A model generated the notes under the pieces. It searched no databases. It saw only the letters and a list, made by a program, of their open reading frames with translations, and was not told the origin of the DNA. The position numbers and the translations under genes were made by a program. A stretch of DNA of 35,822 bases from Betaproteobacteria bacterium HGW-Betaproteobacteria-16. Its GTDB lineage: Bacteria > Pseudomonadota > Gammaproteobacteria > Burkholderiales > Burkholderiaceae_C. Positions 8,060-15,395 of this stretch are shown in pieces (position 1 is the stretch's first letter; every line of letters starts with the position of its first letter). The DNA lies in assembly GCA_002840835.1 (NCBI GenBank), contig PHCQ01000053.1, positions 1 through 35,822 of the forward strand, given 5' to 3'.

Positions 8060-8995
8060 TCAGCCGCTGGACGGTGCAGGCCGGTGGTCCTTGGCGATCT
8101 GCCGATGGGCCTGCAGCAAAGGCTGCCCCATGCGCAGGATGGTGCCGGTGTCTGTGCCAGGGGCGATGACGTAGCCCGGCGGCGCGAGCACGATGATGGT
8201 GGAGCCGTGTTCGAACCATCCCATCTCGTCACCCTTGTTGTAGGGGGCGTCGCAAGGCAACTCGTTGGGCCCCCGATAGCGCAGGTTCAGCGGCACGTCG
8301 ATCGCATGCAGGCGCATGCTCGCCACCAGAATGGCCGCCACGGGCACCAGCAGCAGGCGTTCACCCGTGGGCATGCGCAGGTGCAGCACCGCGCGTTCGT
8401 TCTTGCAGAACAGGCGCTCCACCCGCTTGAGCGCGATCGGGTTGACGTTCCAGGTGTCACCGCTGATGTAGGTCACATGCTCAAGTCGCGCGTCGCAGGG
8501 TGCGTGAAAGCGGTGGTACATGCTCGACGTGAGCCGCAAGGTGACATAGCTGCCACCCACCAGCGACTGGGCCAGGGCCTTGGCCCGGTTGTCGTCGCCC
8601 AGCAGATCGCACAGGCGGTACGGAAAGCCCTTGGCCTGCAACACCTGCGGGCCGTTGCCGGCACCGCCGTCTGCAATGAGGCCATGCGCGCCCACGATGC
8701 CGTCGCTCGGGCTGGTCAGCACATCGGATCGTGCATCCACGGTTCGGGCGCCGGGCTTGAGCTCGCGGGTGAAGCAGTCGTGCAGGCTCTCGAAGCGGGT
8801 CTTTTTGGCGTCGCTCAGGTCCAGGTCGGTGAAGGTGGTCCAGGCCGCCATGGACAGCTTGCGCACCCACGGGTGGCGGATGCGGCTCCACCATCCCATG
8901 AAGTGCGTGAGGCCGATGCGCGGCACCCGGTTGGTCAGCAGGAAGTTGAGGTCCTCATTGAGGACGATGCGTTGCAGGGAGAGGCGCAGATTCAT
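8060..8995 (-). CDS. psd: Phosphatidylserine decarboxylase proenzyme
   Basis: A 311-residue membrane-associated enzyme that converts phosphatidylserine to phosphatidylethanolamine. Family motifs are clear: FTRELKPGAR, SPSDGIV, YHRFHAP, NPIALKRVERLFCKNERAVL and the self-cleavage site HGST, where cleavage between G264 and S265 would create the pyruvoyl cofactor on a short alpha chain. The length matches the E. coli-like class rather than the shorter (about 215-residue) Psd often found next to pssA in Burkholderiales, so a second housekeeping psd may exist elsewhere. It diverges from a class III aminotransferase; a candidate PhoB box lies only 5 bases before its start codon, where PhoB binding might hinder rather than help psd transcription. 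That regulation is inference. Confidence 0.94.
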   Translation of the reverse strand: MNLRLSLQRIVLNEDLNFLLTNRVPRIGLTHFMGWWSRIRHPWVRKLSMAAWTTFTDLDLSDAKKTRFESLHDCFTRELKPGARTVDARSDVLTSPSDGIVGAHGLIADGGAGNGPQVLQAKGFPYRLCDLLGDDNRAKALAQSLVGGSYVTLRLTSSMYHRFHAPCDARLEHVTYISGDTWNVNPIALKRVERLFCKNERAVLHLRMPTGERLLLVPVAAILVASMRLHAIDVPLNLRYRGPNELPCDAPYNKGDEMGWFEHGSTIIVLAPPGYVIAPGTDTGTILRMGQPLLQAHRQIAKDHRPAPSSG

Positions 8996-8999
8996 GGTG

Positions 9000-9017
9000 A
9001 TGTCATGTGGCTGAAAT
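9000..9017 (+). promoter_or_regulatory. Candidate PhoB box between psd and the aminotransferase gene
   Basis: The site reads ATGTCATGTGGCTGAAAT: halves ATGTCAT and CTGAAAT separated by GTGG, with 11 of 14 half-site positions matching the PhoB consensus. It sits 39 bases before the aminotransferase start and 5 bases before the divergent psd start, so it suits activation of the aminotransferase. A TTGAAA hexamer downstream could act as -10. Confidence 0.5.
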
Positions 9018-9055
9018 AGAAATGAGAGCTTGTTGAAATCGTGGAGTCATTGCCC

Positions 9056-10717
9056 ATGCCTGTTTTCTCCTATGTGTTGCCTGCGGGTGCGCTGGCGCTG
9101 GCTTTGCCCGGCATCAAGCGGCGCATCGAGCTGTCGCGCGCCAAGCACCGCTCGCTGGCCGGCCATTCGCGCATGGCCAAGCGGCTGGCGCGCTGGTTGC
9201 CCGGCTATGCCTACGACGAGGCCCGTTTTTTCAACTGCGATGGCGCACCCGATGTCGTGGTGCAGCAGCGGCGCAAGGGGTTTGAAACGCTGGAGAAGGG
9301 TTTCGCCCAGCGCTTCGCCAGTAGCCTGGCGCTGACGGCTCAGGCTCGCGAAGGCCTGGCCGATCTGCAGTTCACCAGCGCCTACCGCGTGCCGTTTCAG
9401 TTCAGTCCCATCGTCAGCCAGCGGCTGCGGGTCGGTGCATTCGTTCGGTCCGCCGAAGGGGTGGGTGTGACAGACCTCGATGGCAATCAACTGATCGACC
9501 TCACCGGCTCTTACGGTGTGAACGTCTTCGGCGTGGATTTCTACAAGGCCTGCATGGCAGAAGGCGCGGCGATGGCCGAGCCGCTGGGTCCGGTCCTGGG
9601 CGCCTACCACCCCTGTGTGGCCGACGTGGTGACGCGTCTCAAGACAATATCCGGCCAGGACCAGGTGTCGTTTCACATGTCGGGTACCGAAGCGGTGATG
9701 CAGGCGGTGCGCCTGGCGCGCTACCACACGCGCAAGAAGCAACTGGTGCGCTTCTGCGGCGCGTACCACGGCTGGTGGGAAGACGTGCAACCCGGCCCCG
9801 GCAATCCGATGCCCCCGCGCGAAACCTACACGCTCAAGGACATGGACGAAAAGAGCCTGCAGGTGCTGCGCACCCGGCGCGACATCGCCTGCGTGCTGGT
9901 CAACCCACTGCAGGCACTGCACCCCAACCGCAATGCGCCGGGCGATTCCACGCTGGTCGATGGCAGCCGAACCGCCGTCTACGACCGCGCGTCCTACACC
10001 GCCTGGCTGAAGCAGTTGCGCGAGGTGTGCACCGAACGCGGCATCGTGCTGATCTTCGACGAGGTGTTTCTGGGCTTCCGCCCGGCACCGGGCGGCGCGC
10101 AGGAATACTTTGGCGTGCGCGCCGACATGGTCACCTACGGCAAGACACTGGCCGGTGGCTACCCGGTGGGCGTGGTCTGTGGCAGGCGCGACCTGATGCA
10201 GCGCTATCGCCCCGAGCGCCCGGCCGATGTGTGCTTTGCGCGTGGCACCTTCAATGCACACCCTTACGTGATGGGCGGCATGTCGGCTTTTCTGAAACGC
10301 CTGGAGACGCCCGCCATCCTTGCGCTGTACGAAGACCAGGACGCCAGGTGGACAGCGCGTGCACAGCGTTTCAACGACACCATGGAGGCACAGGGTCTGC
10401 CGGTGCGCGCTGCGAACATGCAAAGCGTCTGGACCCTGATGTACACCACGCCGGGACGCTACCACTGGATGTACCAGTACTACCTGCGCTGGCATGGCAT
10501 TGCCTTGAGCTGGGTGGGCACGGGGCGCCTGATCTTCGGTCTGCATTTCACCGAGACCGATTTCGACGATGTGCTGCAGCGTTTTGTGGCGGCTGGAAAA
10601 GACATGCAGGCCCATGGCTGGTGGTGGCAGGGCGGTCAGACCCACCAGTCGATCCGCAAGAGCGTGTTTCGGGAAATGCTGGCGGTGCGCTTTGGGCGTC
10701 AGCCAAAGAAGACTTGA
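9056..10717 (+). CDS. Class III PLP-dependent aminotransferase with a long N-terminal extension
   Basis: A 553-residue fold-type I enzyme of the glutamate-1-semialdehyde aminomutase/class III group. The cofactor aspartate is D335 in LIFDEVFLGFR and the Schiff-base lysine is K363 in VTYGKTLAGGYPVG; HMSGTEAVMQAVRLAR and GAYHGWW are further signatures. About 110 residues precede the usual catalytic start; they open with a hydrophobic stretch (VLPAGALALALPG) followed by a strongly basic part, suggesting membrane or acidic-lipid contact. It is much longer than HemL (about 430) and is unlikely to serve haem synthesis. The ATG at 9056 is preceded by GTGGAG; a GTG at 9041 is possible. A PhoB-like box lies upstream and psd diverges. 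The substrate is unknown; an amino group in lipid synthesis is a guess from context. Confidence 0.88.
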   Translation: MPVFSYVLPAGALALALPGIKRRIELSRAKHRSLAGHSRMAKRLARWLPGYAYDEARFFNCDGAPDVVVQQRRKGFETLEKGFAQRFASSLALTAQAREGLADLQFTSAYRVPFQFSPIVSQRLRVGAFVRSAEGVGVTDLDGNQLIDLTGSYGVNVFGVDFYKACMAEGAAMAEPLGPVLGAYHPCVADVVTRLKTISGQDQVSFHMSGTEAVMQAVRLARYHTRKKQLVRFCGAYHGWWEDVQPGPGNPMPPRETYTLKDMDEKSLQVLRTRRDIACVLVNPLQALHPNRNAPGDSTLVDGSRTAVYDRASYTAWLKQLREVCTERGIVLIFDEVFLGFRPAPGGAQEYFGVRADMVTYGKTLAGGYPVGVVCGRRDLMQRYRPERPADVCFARGTFNAHPYVMGGMSAFLKRLETPAILALYEDQDARWTARAQRFNDTMEAQGLPVRAANMQSVWTLMYTTPGRYHWMYQYYLRWHGIALSWVGTGRLIFGLHFTETDFDDVLQRFVAAGKDMQAHGWWWQGGQTHQSIRKSVFREMLAVRFGRQPKKT

Positions 10718-10727
10718 GCAAGGAGAT

Positions 10728-10750
10728 CCCCTGCCGGCAAAGGGCAGGGG
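10728..10750. terminator. Hairpin between convergent genes, possible weak terminator
   Basis: CCCCTGCC and GGCAGGGG form an 8-base stem with a short loop between the convergent stops of the aminotransferase and DUF962 genes. Neither side has a T-run, so it may act with Rho or only protect 3' ends. Confidence 0.35.
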
Positions 10751-10760
10751 GGCACGACTG

Positions 10761-11369
10761 CTATCCGTGGCGATGACCGATGCCGGGATCGATCAGTTGA
10801 CCACGCAGCAGGTGCAGTGGTGCCTTGTGGTACAGCTTGATGTCGTGGAACGGGTCGGTCAGGATCTTGGTCATCCACACCAGGCCGGTCTGCACGTCCT
10901 GAAGGAAAAACAGGTGCACGGTGCGAAACAGCAGACCACCCACGCCCAGCGCCAGCCACAGCGTGCCAACCTGGCGAATGAACGCTTCAGCGTCTGCAGG
11001 CGGCTGGAACAGACCGAACACCCCTGGCACCAGCCACACCAGCAGCGGCGTGCCAGCCCACAGGGCCATCAGCACCACTTTGCGGCGCAGGTTGTAGCCC
11101 ACCTTGATTTCTTCCTTGTGTTCGTGCGTGGCCTGGTTCACCACGTCGTAGCCCTTGGGCTCGAAGAAGAAGTGGCCGGCCTGGCGGCTGGTCATCGACA
11201 CCAGCCAGGCGATCAACGCGGCCAGTACCGGATCGGTCCACAGCAGCGCGTACGCGACCACGAAGCTGATCGCACTGATGAGGTGCAGCGTCTGGTTGAT
11301 GCGGCTGTGGTGGTAGTAGCGGTGATCGTCCCAGCGCTGGACTTCGAGGGTGCGCAGAAAGTCTTTCAC
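10761..11369 (-). CDS. Mpo1-like (DUF962-type) multi-pass membrane protein
   Basis: A 202-residue protein with about four hydrophobic segments. The start is a GTG at 11367-11369 with a strong Shine-Dalgarno (AGGAGAT at 11373-11379); an upstream ATG frame at 11423 lacks one. The segment YHHSRINQTLHLISAISFV and the later RQAGHFFFEPKGYDVVNQATH resemble the N- and C-halves of the DUF962/Mpo1 family, whose histidines bind iron in yeast Mpo1, a dioxygenase of 2-hydroxy fatty acid alpha-oxidation. The resemblance was judged by eye and is suggestive. A PhoB-like box lies 68 bases upstream, back to back with that of the divergent glycosyltransferase, so the two are probably co-regulated. A lipid-modifying role is inferred. 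Confidence 0.72.
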   Translation of the reverse strand: MKDFLRTLEVQRWDDHRYYHHSRINQTLHLISAISFVVAYALLWTDPVLAALIAWLVSMTSRQAGHFFFEPKGYDVVNQATHEHKEEIKVGYNLRRKVVLMALWAGTPLLVWLVPGVFGLFQPPADAEAFIRQVGTLWLALGVGGLLFRTVHLFFLQDVQTGLVWMTKILTDPFHDIKLYHKAPLHLLRGQLIDPGIGHRHG

Positions 11370-11437
11370 TTCATCTCCTGAGAGGAATGGAATCAGAAAC
11401 CCTGGCCGGCAGGCCTGCGCCATGGTCTTCGCCTTGC

Positions 11438-11455
11438 ATGAAATCCCGGTGACAA
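11438..11455 (-). promoter_or_regulatory. Candidate PhoB box for the DUF962-type gene
   Basis: On the reverse strand the site reads TTGTCACCGGGATTTCAT: halves TTGTCAC and ATTTCAT separated by CGGG, 11 of 14 half-site positions matching. It lies 8 bases from an oppositely oriented box at 11463-11480, a back-to-back arrangement for two divergent genes. Confidence 0.5.
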
Positions 11456-11462
11456 AACGGGC

Positions 11463-11480
11463 CTGTCACCGAACTGGCAC
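11463..11480 (+). promoter_or_regulatory. Candidate PhoB box for the glycosyltransferase gene
   Basis: The site reads CTGTCACCGAACTGGCAC: halves CTGTCAC and CTGGCAC separated by CGAA, 13 of 14 half-site positions matching, the best in the window. A weaker site with one perfect CTGTCAT half lies at 11503-11520. The start codon is at 11543. Confidence 0.62.
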
Positions 11481-11542
11481 AACGTGGCCACAAAACGAGC
11501 GTCTGTCATCAGTTTGTTGCGCAGCCTCGGGAAGATCGCTGC

Positions 11543-12781
11543 ATGCAAGAAGTGGCTTCACAGCACATCGTGGTGCAGGACTTTCCCGCCGGGCGCCCTT
11601 CGCTGCGGCTGTCGGTCGTCACCGAAACATGGCCCCCGGAGGTCAATGGCGTGGCACTGACACTGGCTCGTCTCGTGAACGGGCTGTGTGCACGCAATCA
11701 TCAGGTGCAGCTGGTGAGACCCCGGCAGACCGGTGTGGATCTGGCCCAGAGCGACATCGGCTTCGAAGAAGTGCTGATGCGGGGCATGCCCATTCCCCGC
11801 TACCCGCAGCTCAAGATGGGCCTGCCCGCTAAAAAAGCGCTGCTGTCGGCCTGGGCCGTGCACCGGCCCGATCTGGTGCACATCGCCACCGAGGGCCCGC
11901 TGGGCTGGTCGGCCCTCCAGGCGGCACTGCGCCTGCGTTTGCCGGTGTCCACCGACTTCCGCACCAACTTTCATGCCTACAGCCAGCACTACGGCGTGGG
12001 CTGGTTGCGCAAGCCCATCGTGGCCTACCTGCGCAAGTTCCACAACCTCAGCCACTGCACCATGGTGCCCACGCGTGCGCTGTGCGCCGAGCTGCTCAGC
12101 AACGGCTTCCAGAATTTGCGTGTGGTGGCGCGCGGTGTGGATACCGCCCTGTTCCGGCCCGACCAGCGCAGCGACGTCTTGCGCAGTCAATGGGGAGCCA
12201 GCGAACGCAGTCTGGTGCTGTTGGTGGTGGGGCGTCTGGCAGCTGAAAAAAACCTGGATGCCGCTGTGACCGCCTTCGATGCCATGCGAGCGAACCATCC
12301 GGATGTCAAGCTCGTGTTCGTGGGCAGCGGGCCGTTGCAGGCCGTATTGCAGCAACGCTGCCCGCAGGCGATCTTTGCGGGGTCCCGCGGGCATGGTGAG
12401 CTGGCGGGCTACTACGCCTCGGCCGATCTGTTGCTGTTTCCCAGCTTGACCGAGACCTTTGGCAACGTGACGCTGGAAGCACTGGCCAGCGGCCTGCCGG
12501 TGCTGGCCTTCAACACCGCTGCCGCATGCGACTGGGTGCTGCACGATCGCAGTGGCTGGTTGGTGGATGGCACCGGGACCGACGCGTTCGCCGCGCAGGC
12601 GCGGGAGCTGGCGCAGCAACCGCACCGCCTGACCGACGCCAGGCCGCACGCGCGAACCCACGTGGCGCAGCTCGACTGGGCACAGATTGCGGCTCAGGTG
12701 GAGGGCTTGTTTCTGGAGACCATGGCGCGCCAGCGTGGGTCGATCGGGCTTGGCGACGCAGCGTTGATCCACGAGAGATAG
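11543..12781 (+). CDS. GT4-family glycosyltransferase, probable glycolipid synthase
   Basis: A 412-residue GT-B glycosyltransferase. The N-terminal domain begins LSVVTETWPPEVNGVALTLARL, the hallmark of the group that includes plant SQD2/SqdX sulfolipid synthases and mannosyltransferase MgtA. Next comes FRTNFHAYSQHYG. The C-terminal nucleotide-sugar domain has VVGRLAAEKNLDAAV and the EX7E motif with E304 and E312 in LTETFGNVTLEALASG. Known relatives transfer a hexose to diacylglycerol or phosphatidylinositol; donor and acceptor here are unknown. No signal peptide is seen, fitting action at the inner face of the cytoplasmic membrane. The best PhoB-like box of the window lies upstream, and a phoX gene follows 201 bases later, which supports a role in glycolipid synthesis under phosphate limitation. 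Confidence 0.87.
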   Translation: MQEVASQHIVVQDFPAGRPSLRLSVVTETWPPEVNGVALTLARLVNGLCARNHQVQLVRPRQTGVDLAQSDIGFEEVLMRGMPIPRYPQLKMGLPAKKALLSAWAVHRPDLVHIATEGPLGWSALQAALRLRLPVSTDFRTNFHAYSQHYGVGWLRKPIVAYLRKFHNLSHCTMVPTRALCAELLSNGFQNLRVVARGVDTALFRPDQRSDVLRSQWGASERSLVLLVVGRLAAEKNLDAAVTAFDAMRANHPDVKLVFVGSGPLQAVLQQRCPQAIFAGSRGHGELAGYYASADLLLFPSLTETFGNVTLEALASGLPVLAFNTAAACDWVLHDRSGWLVDGTGTDAFAAQARELAQQPHRLTDARPHARTHVAQLDWAQIAAQVEGLFLETMARQRGSIGLGDAALIHER

Positions 12782-12880
12782 CGCAAGCCGCAGGGCAAAC
12801 GAGAGGTCTGGCCTGGGCGTTGCGCAGGTCTCGGCGAATGACCCCTCTGTGCCCGGTTTCATGTCATTGAAGTGAGGTCG

Positions 12881-12898
12881 AATTCATGCGCCTGTCAT
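12881..12898 (+). promoter_or_regulatory. Candidate PhoB box upstream of phoX copy 1
   Basis: The site reads AATTCATGCGCCTGTCAT: halves AATTCAT and CTGTCAT separated by GCGC, 11 of 14 half-site positions matching, with one perfect half. A further ATGTCAT half lies at 12861-12867. The phoX start is 84 bases downstream, preceded by AGGAG. Confidence 0.5.
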
Positions 12899-12982
12899 GT
12901 GCAAGCGTGACGATTTGCACACCAGCTGGCGCATCTGGCTGGTCATTCGAACACTTTTTACCGACACTCCCAGGAGCCCCAC

Positions 12983-15211
12983 ATGTCTCACCCCGATGAC
13001 GACGTCGTCTGCAACACCTCAAACAATCCGCACTTCCAGGACATCATCGAAAGCACGCTGCAAAACCCGGCGCGCCGCAACCTGATCCGTGGCGGTATTG
13101 GCCTGGCCGCCTTGTCCACCGTGCCCTTTCTGGCCGCCTGCGGCGGTGGCGACGGTGACGGCCCTCCCGACGGCAAAGCGCTGGGTTTTGACTCGGTGGG
13201 CAAAAGCCTGCTGGACGACGTGGTGCTGCCGGCTGGCTACACCTACCAGGTGCTGCACGCCACCGGCGACCGCCTGGACAAGAGCCTCGCGCCCTACAGC
13301 AATGCCGGCCTCGAGACCGACGACTGGTCGCGGCGCATTGGCGATCACCATGACGGTATGGATATTTTCTACATCGATCGCAAGGGCCGTTTCACCACCA
13401 AGGAAACCGACCGTGCGGTCCTGTGTGTCAACCACGAAAGCTCGGCCGACGCGCACTTCTTTCACCCACGTGGACAGACCACGAATGGCATTGACGGCAA
13501 GAAGTTCAGCCAGTTCGGTGGCTGGGACCTGGGTGAACGCCCCGAGTTGGAAGTGCTCAAGGAGATCAACCACCACGGCATCTCGGTGGTCGAGCTCACC
13601 AAAAAGGGCAAGAGCTGGAGCTACAAGCTCGACTCCACCTACAACCGCCGCGTGACGGCGCAAACGCCGATGAAGATCGCCGGTCCGGCCGCTCATCTGA
13701 AGGACATTCAGACATTGCTGGCCACCCGGTTCGACCCCACAGGTGCGACCAGCCGCGGTACGCTGAACAACTGCGGTCATGGCAAGACGCCCTGGGGCAC
13801 CTACCTGACCTGCGAGGAGAACTGGGCGTTCTATTTCCAGATGCCCAAGGGCTCCAACCCCATCGATGCCAAGCTCAGCGCATCGCGCGCCCGCTATGGC
13901 GTGGCCCGCACGCCGATTGCCGAAGCCGCCACCTCCGCTTCCACGCAAGGCTGGTACACACCGTCGGACAGCGACGACCGGTTCACGCGCTGGAACGTCT
14001 CTGCGGCAGGCGCCAGTGCTGCGGAAGATTTCCGCAACGAACCCAACACCTTCGGCTACATCGTGGAAGTGGATCCGCTGGATCCGAAAGAGACGCCGGT
14101 CAAGCGCGTGGCCATGGGCCGTTTTGCGCACGAAGGTGCGGTGTGCAGCGTGCCCAAGGCAGGCAAGCCCCTGGCCTTCTATATGGGTTGCGACTCGCGC
14201 AACGAGTACATCTACAAATTCGTGAGCGCAGCCAAGTGGACACCTGGCGACGAAGGGCGCGGACTTGCCGCCGGCGACAAGTACCTCAACGAAGGCCAGC
14301 TCTTTGCGGCCAGGTTCAATGCCGACGGCACCGGCGAGTGGTTGGAGCTCAACATCAAGGATCCGCGCATCAGCGGCTATGCCGCTTACTCGTTTGCCAA
14401 TCAGGCTGACGTGTTTGTCAATGCCCGGCATGCAGCCGACGCCGTGGGTGCCACCAAGATGGACCGCCCGGAATGGGGCGCCGTCAACCCGAAGAACGGC
14501 GAGGTCTACATCACCCTCACCAACAACGCGGCCTCGCTGCGCTCGCCCACCACGGTGGACGCTGCCAACCCGCGCGCCTACGAGGACGTCGACGGAAACC
14601 GCGGCACGGGCAATCCCAACGGGCACATCATCCGCTTCAAGGAAGACCGCTCGCTGGCTTCTGCGACGCAGTTTGCCTGGGACATTTTCCTGTTCGGCGC
14701 AGAGGAAGACGCTGGCGACGCGAACCTGTCCAAGCTGACCGAGAAAAACGCCTTCTCGTCACCGGATGGCCTGTGGTTCAGTCCCGCCAGTGGTATCTGC
14801 TGGATCCAGACCGATGACGGTGCCATGACGGACGAATCCCACTGCATGATGCTGGCCGCCATTCCCGGCGAAGTGGGAGATGGCGGGCCGGTCACGGCCA
14901 AGAACCGCATTGGCTCGGTGACCGGTACCCAGAAGACCTTCATGGGTGCCTTGCTGGGCGAAGCCCGTCTGCGCCGCTTCCTGGTGGGCCCGGCGGGTTG
15001 TGAAATCACCGGCGTGACCGAATCGCCAGACGGCAAGGCCATGTTCGTGAACATCCAGCACCCTGGCGAAAACACGCCGGCCCTGGGCGCTGCGAGCGCC
15101 TTCGCCCTGCAAAGCGAATGGCCGGCCAACCAGGGCTACGGACCTGCAGGCCGCCCCCGTTCGGCCACCATCGTGATCACCCGCAAGGACGGGCGAGTGA
15201 TCGGTCTCTGA
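12983..15211 (+). CDS. phoX: PhoX-family exported alkaline phosphatase, copy 1
   Basis: A 742-residue PhoX (DUF839) phosphatase, which releases phosphate from organic phosphoesters outside the cytoplasm using calcium and iron instead of zinc. The N-terminus has a cytoplasmic lead, the twin-arginine RRNLIRGG at 31-38, a hydrophobic segment and the lipobox LAAC with C53, so it is a probable Tat-exported lipoprotein. Family blocks follow: DHHDGMD, CVNHESS, RGTLNNCGHGKTPWGTYLTCEENW, GRFAHEGA, TKMDRPEWGAVNPKNGEVYITLTNN and SSPDGLWFS with WIQTDDG. The ATG has an AGGAG 6 bases upstream. A PhoB-like box precedes it and a strong terminator ends it. It converges on a paralogue, phoX copy 2. Confidence 0.95.
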   Translation: MSHPDDDVVCNTSNNPHFQDIIESTLQNPARRNLIRGGIGLAALSTVPFLAACGGGDGDGPPDGKALGFDSVGKSLLDDVVLPAGYTYQVLHATGDRLDKSLAPYSNAGLETDDWSRRIGDHHDGMDIFYIDRKGRFTTKETDRAVLCVNHESSADAHFFHPRGQTTNGIDGKKFSQFGGWDLGERPELEVLKEINHHGISVVELTKKGKSWSYKLDSTYNRRVTAQTPMKIAGPAAHLKDIQTLLATRFDPTGATSRGTLNNCGHGKTPWGTYLTCEENWAFYFQMPKGSNPIDAKLSASRARYGVARTPIAEAATSASTQGWYTPSDSDDRFTRWNVSAAGASAAEDFRNEPNTFGYIVEVDPLDPKETPVKRVAMGRFAHEGAVCSVPKAGKPLAFYMGCDSRNEYIYKFVSAAKWTPGDEGRGLAAGDKYLNEGQLFAARFNADGTGEWLELNIKDPRISGYAAYSFANQADVFVNARHAADAVGATKMDRPEWGAVNPKNGEVYITLTNNAASLRSPTTVDAANPRAYEDVDGNRGTGNPNGHIIRFKEDRSLASATQFAWDIFLFGAEEDAGDANLSKLTEKNAFSSPDGLWFSPASGICWIQTDDGAMTDESHCMMLAAIPGEVGDGGPVTAKNRIGSVTGTQKTFMGALLGEARLRRFLVGPAGCEITGVTESPDGKAMFVNIQHPGENTPALGAASAFALQSEWPANQGYGPAGRPRSATIVITRKDGRVIGL

Positions 15212-15244
15212 TTCACCGCCTTCGACAGTTGCCATAGAAATTGG

Positions 15245-15275
15245 GCCCGGCACAGGCAAGTGCCGGGCTTTTTTT
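15245..15275 (+). terminator. Intrinsic terminator of phoX copy 1
   Basis: GCCCGGCAC and GTGCCGGGC form a perfect 9-base stem with a six-base loop, followed by seven T residues. It lies 34 bases after the phoX stop. Confidence 0.93.
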
Positions 15276-15322
15276 GCATGCAGCGACAGGAAGTGGGATG
15301 CCGGTGCGCCAGAGCGCCAGAT

Positions 15323-15354
15323 AAAAAAAAGCCAGTCAGCGTGAACTGACTGGC
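15323..15354 (-). terminator. Intrinsic terminator of phoX copy 2
   Basis: On the reverse strand GCCAGTCAG and CTGACTGGC form a 9-base stem with a six-base loop, followed by eight T residues. It serves the leftward phoX gene, and its sequence is unrelated to that of the facing terminator. Confidence 0.93.
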
Positions 15355-15395
15355 ATCGCGCCCGGAACCGGGCGTTTGATGGCGGGCGGACCCGA

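Noticed and set aside
9047..10645. A 532-codon open frame antisense to the aminotransferase gene
   Set aside because: The His/Gln/Arg-rich translation is typical of a shadow of a GC-rich gene; the forward frame carries intact PLP motifs.
9056..10717. hemL (glutamate-1-semialdehyde aminomutase)
   Set aside because: The catalytic fold matches but the protein is over 100 residues longer and lies in a lipid and phosphate context, so the haem-pathway name would be misleading.
11503..11520. A second PhoB box before the glycosyltransferase gene
   Set aside because: The first half is a perfect CTGTCAT but the second half matches only 3 of 7 positions; kept only as a note to the stronger site at 11463-11480.
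13019..14626. A 535-codon open frame antisense to phoX copy 1
   Set aside because: It mirrors a gene with clear PhoX motifs; long antisense frames are expected at this GC content, and the translation has no recognisable domain.
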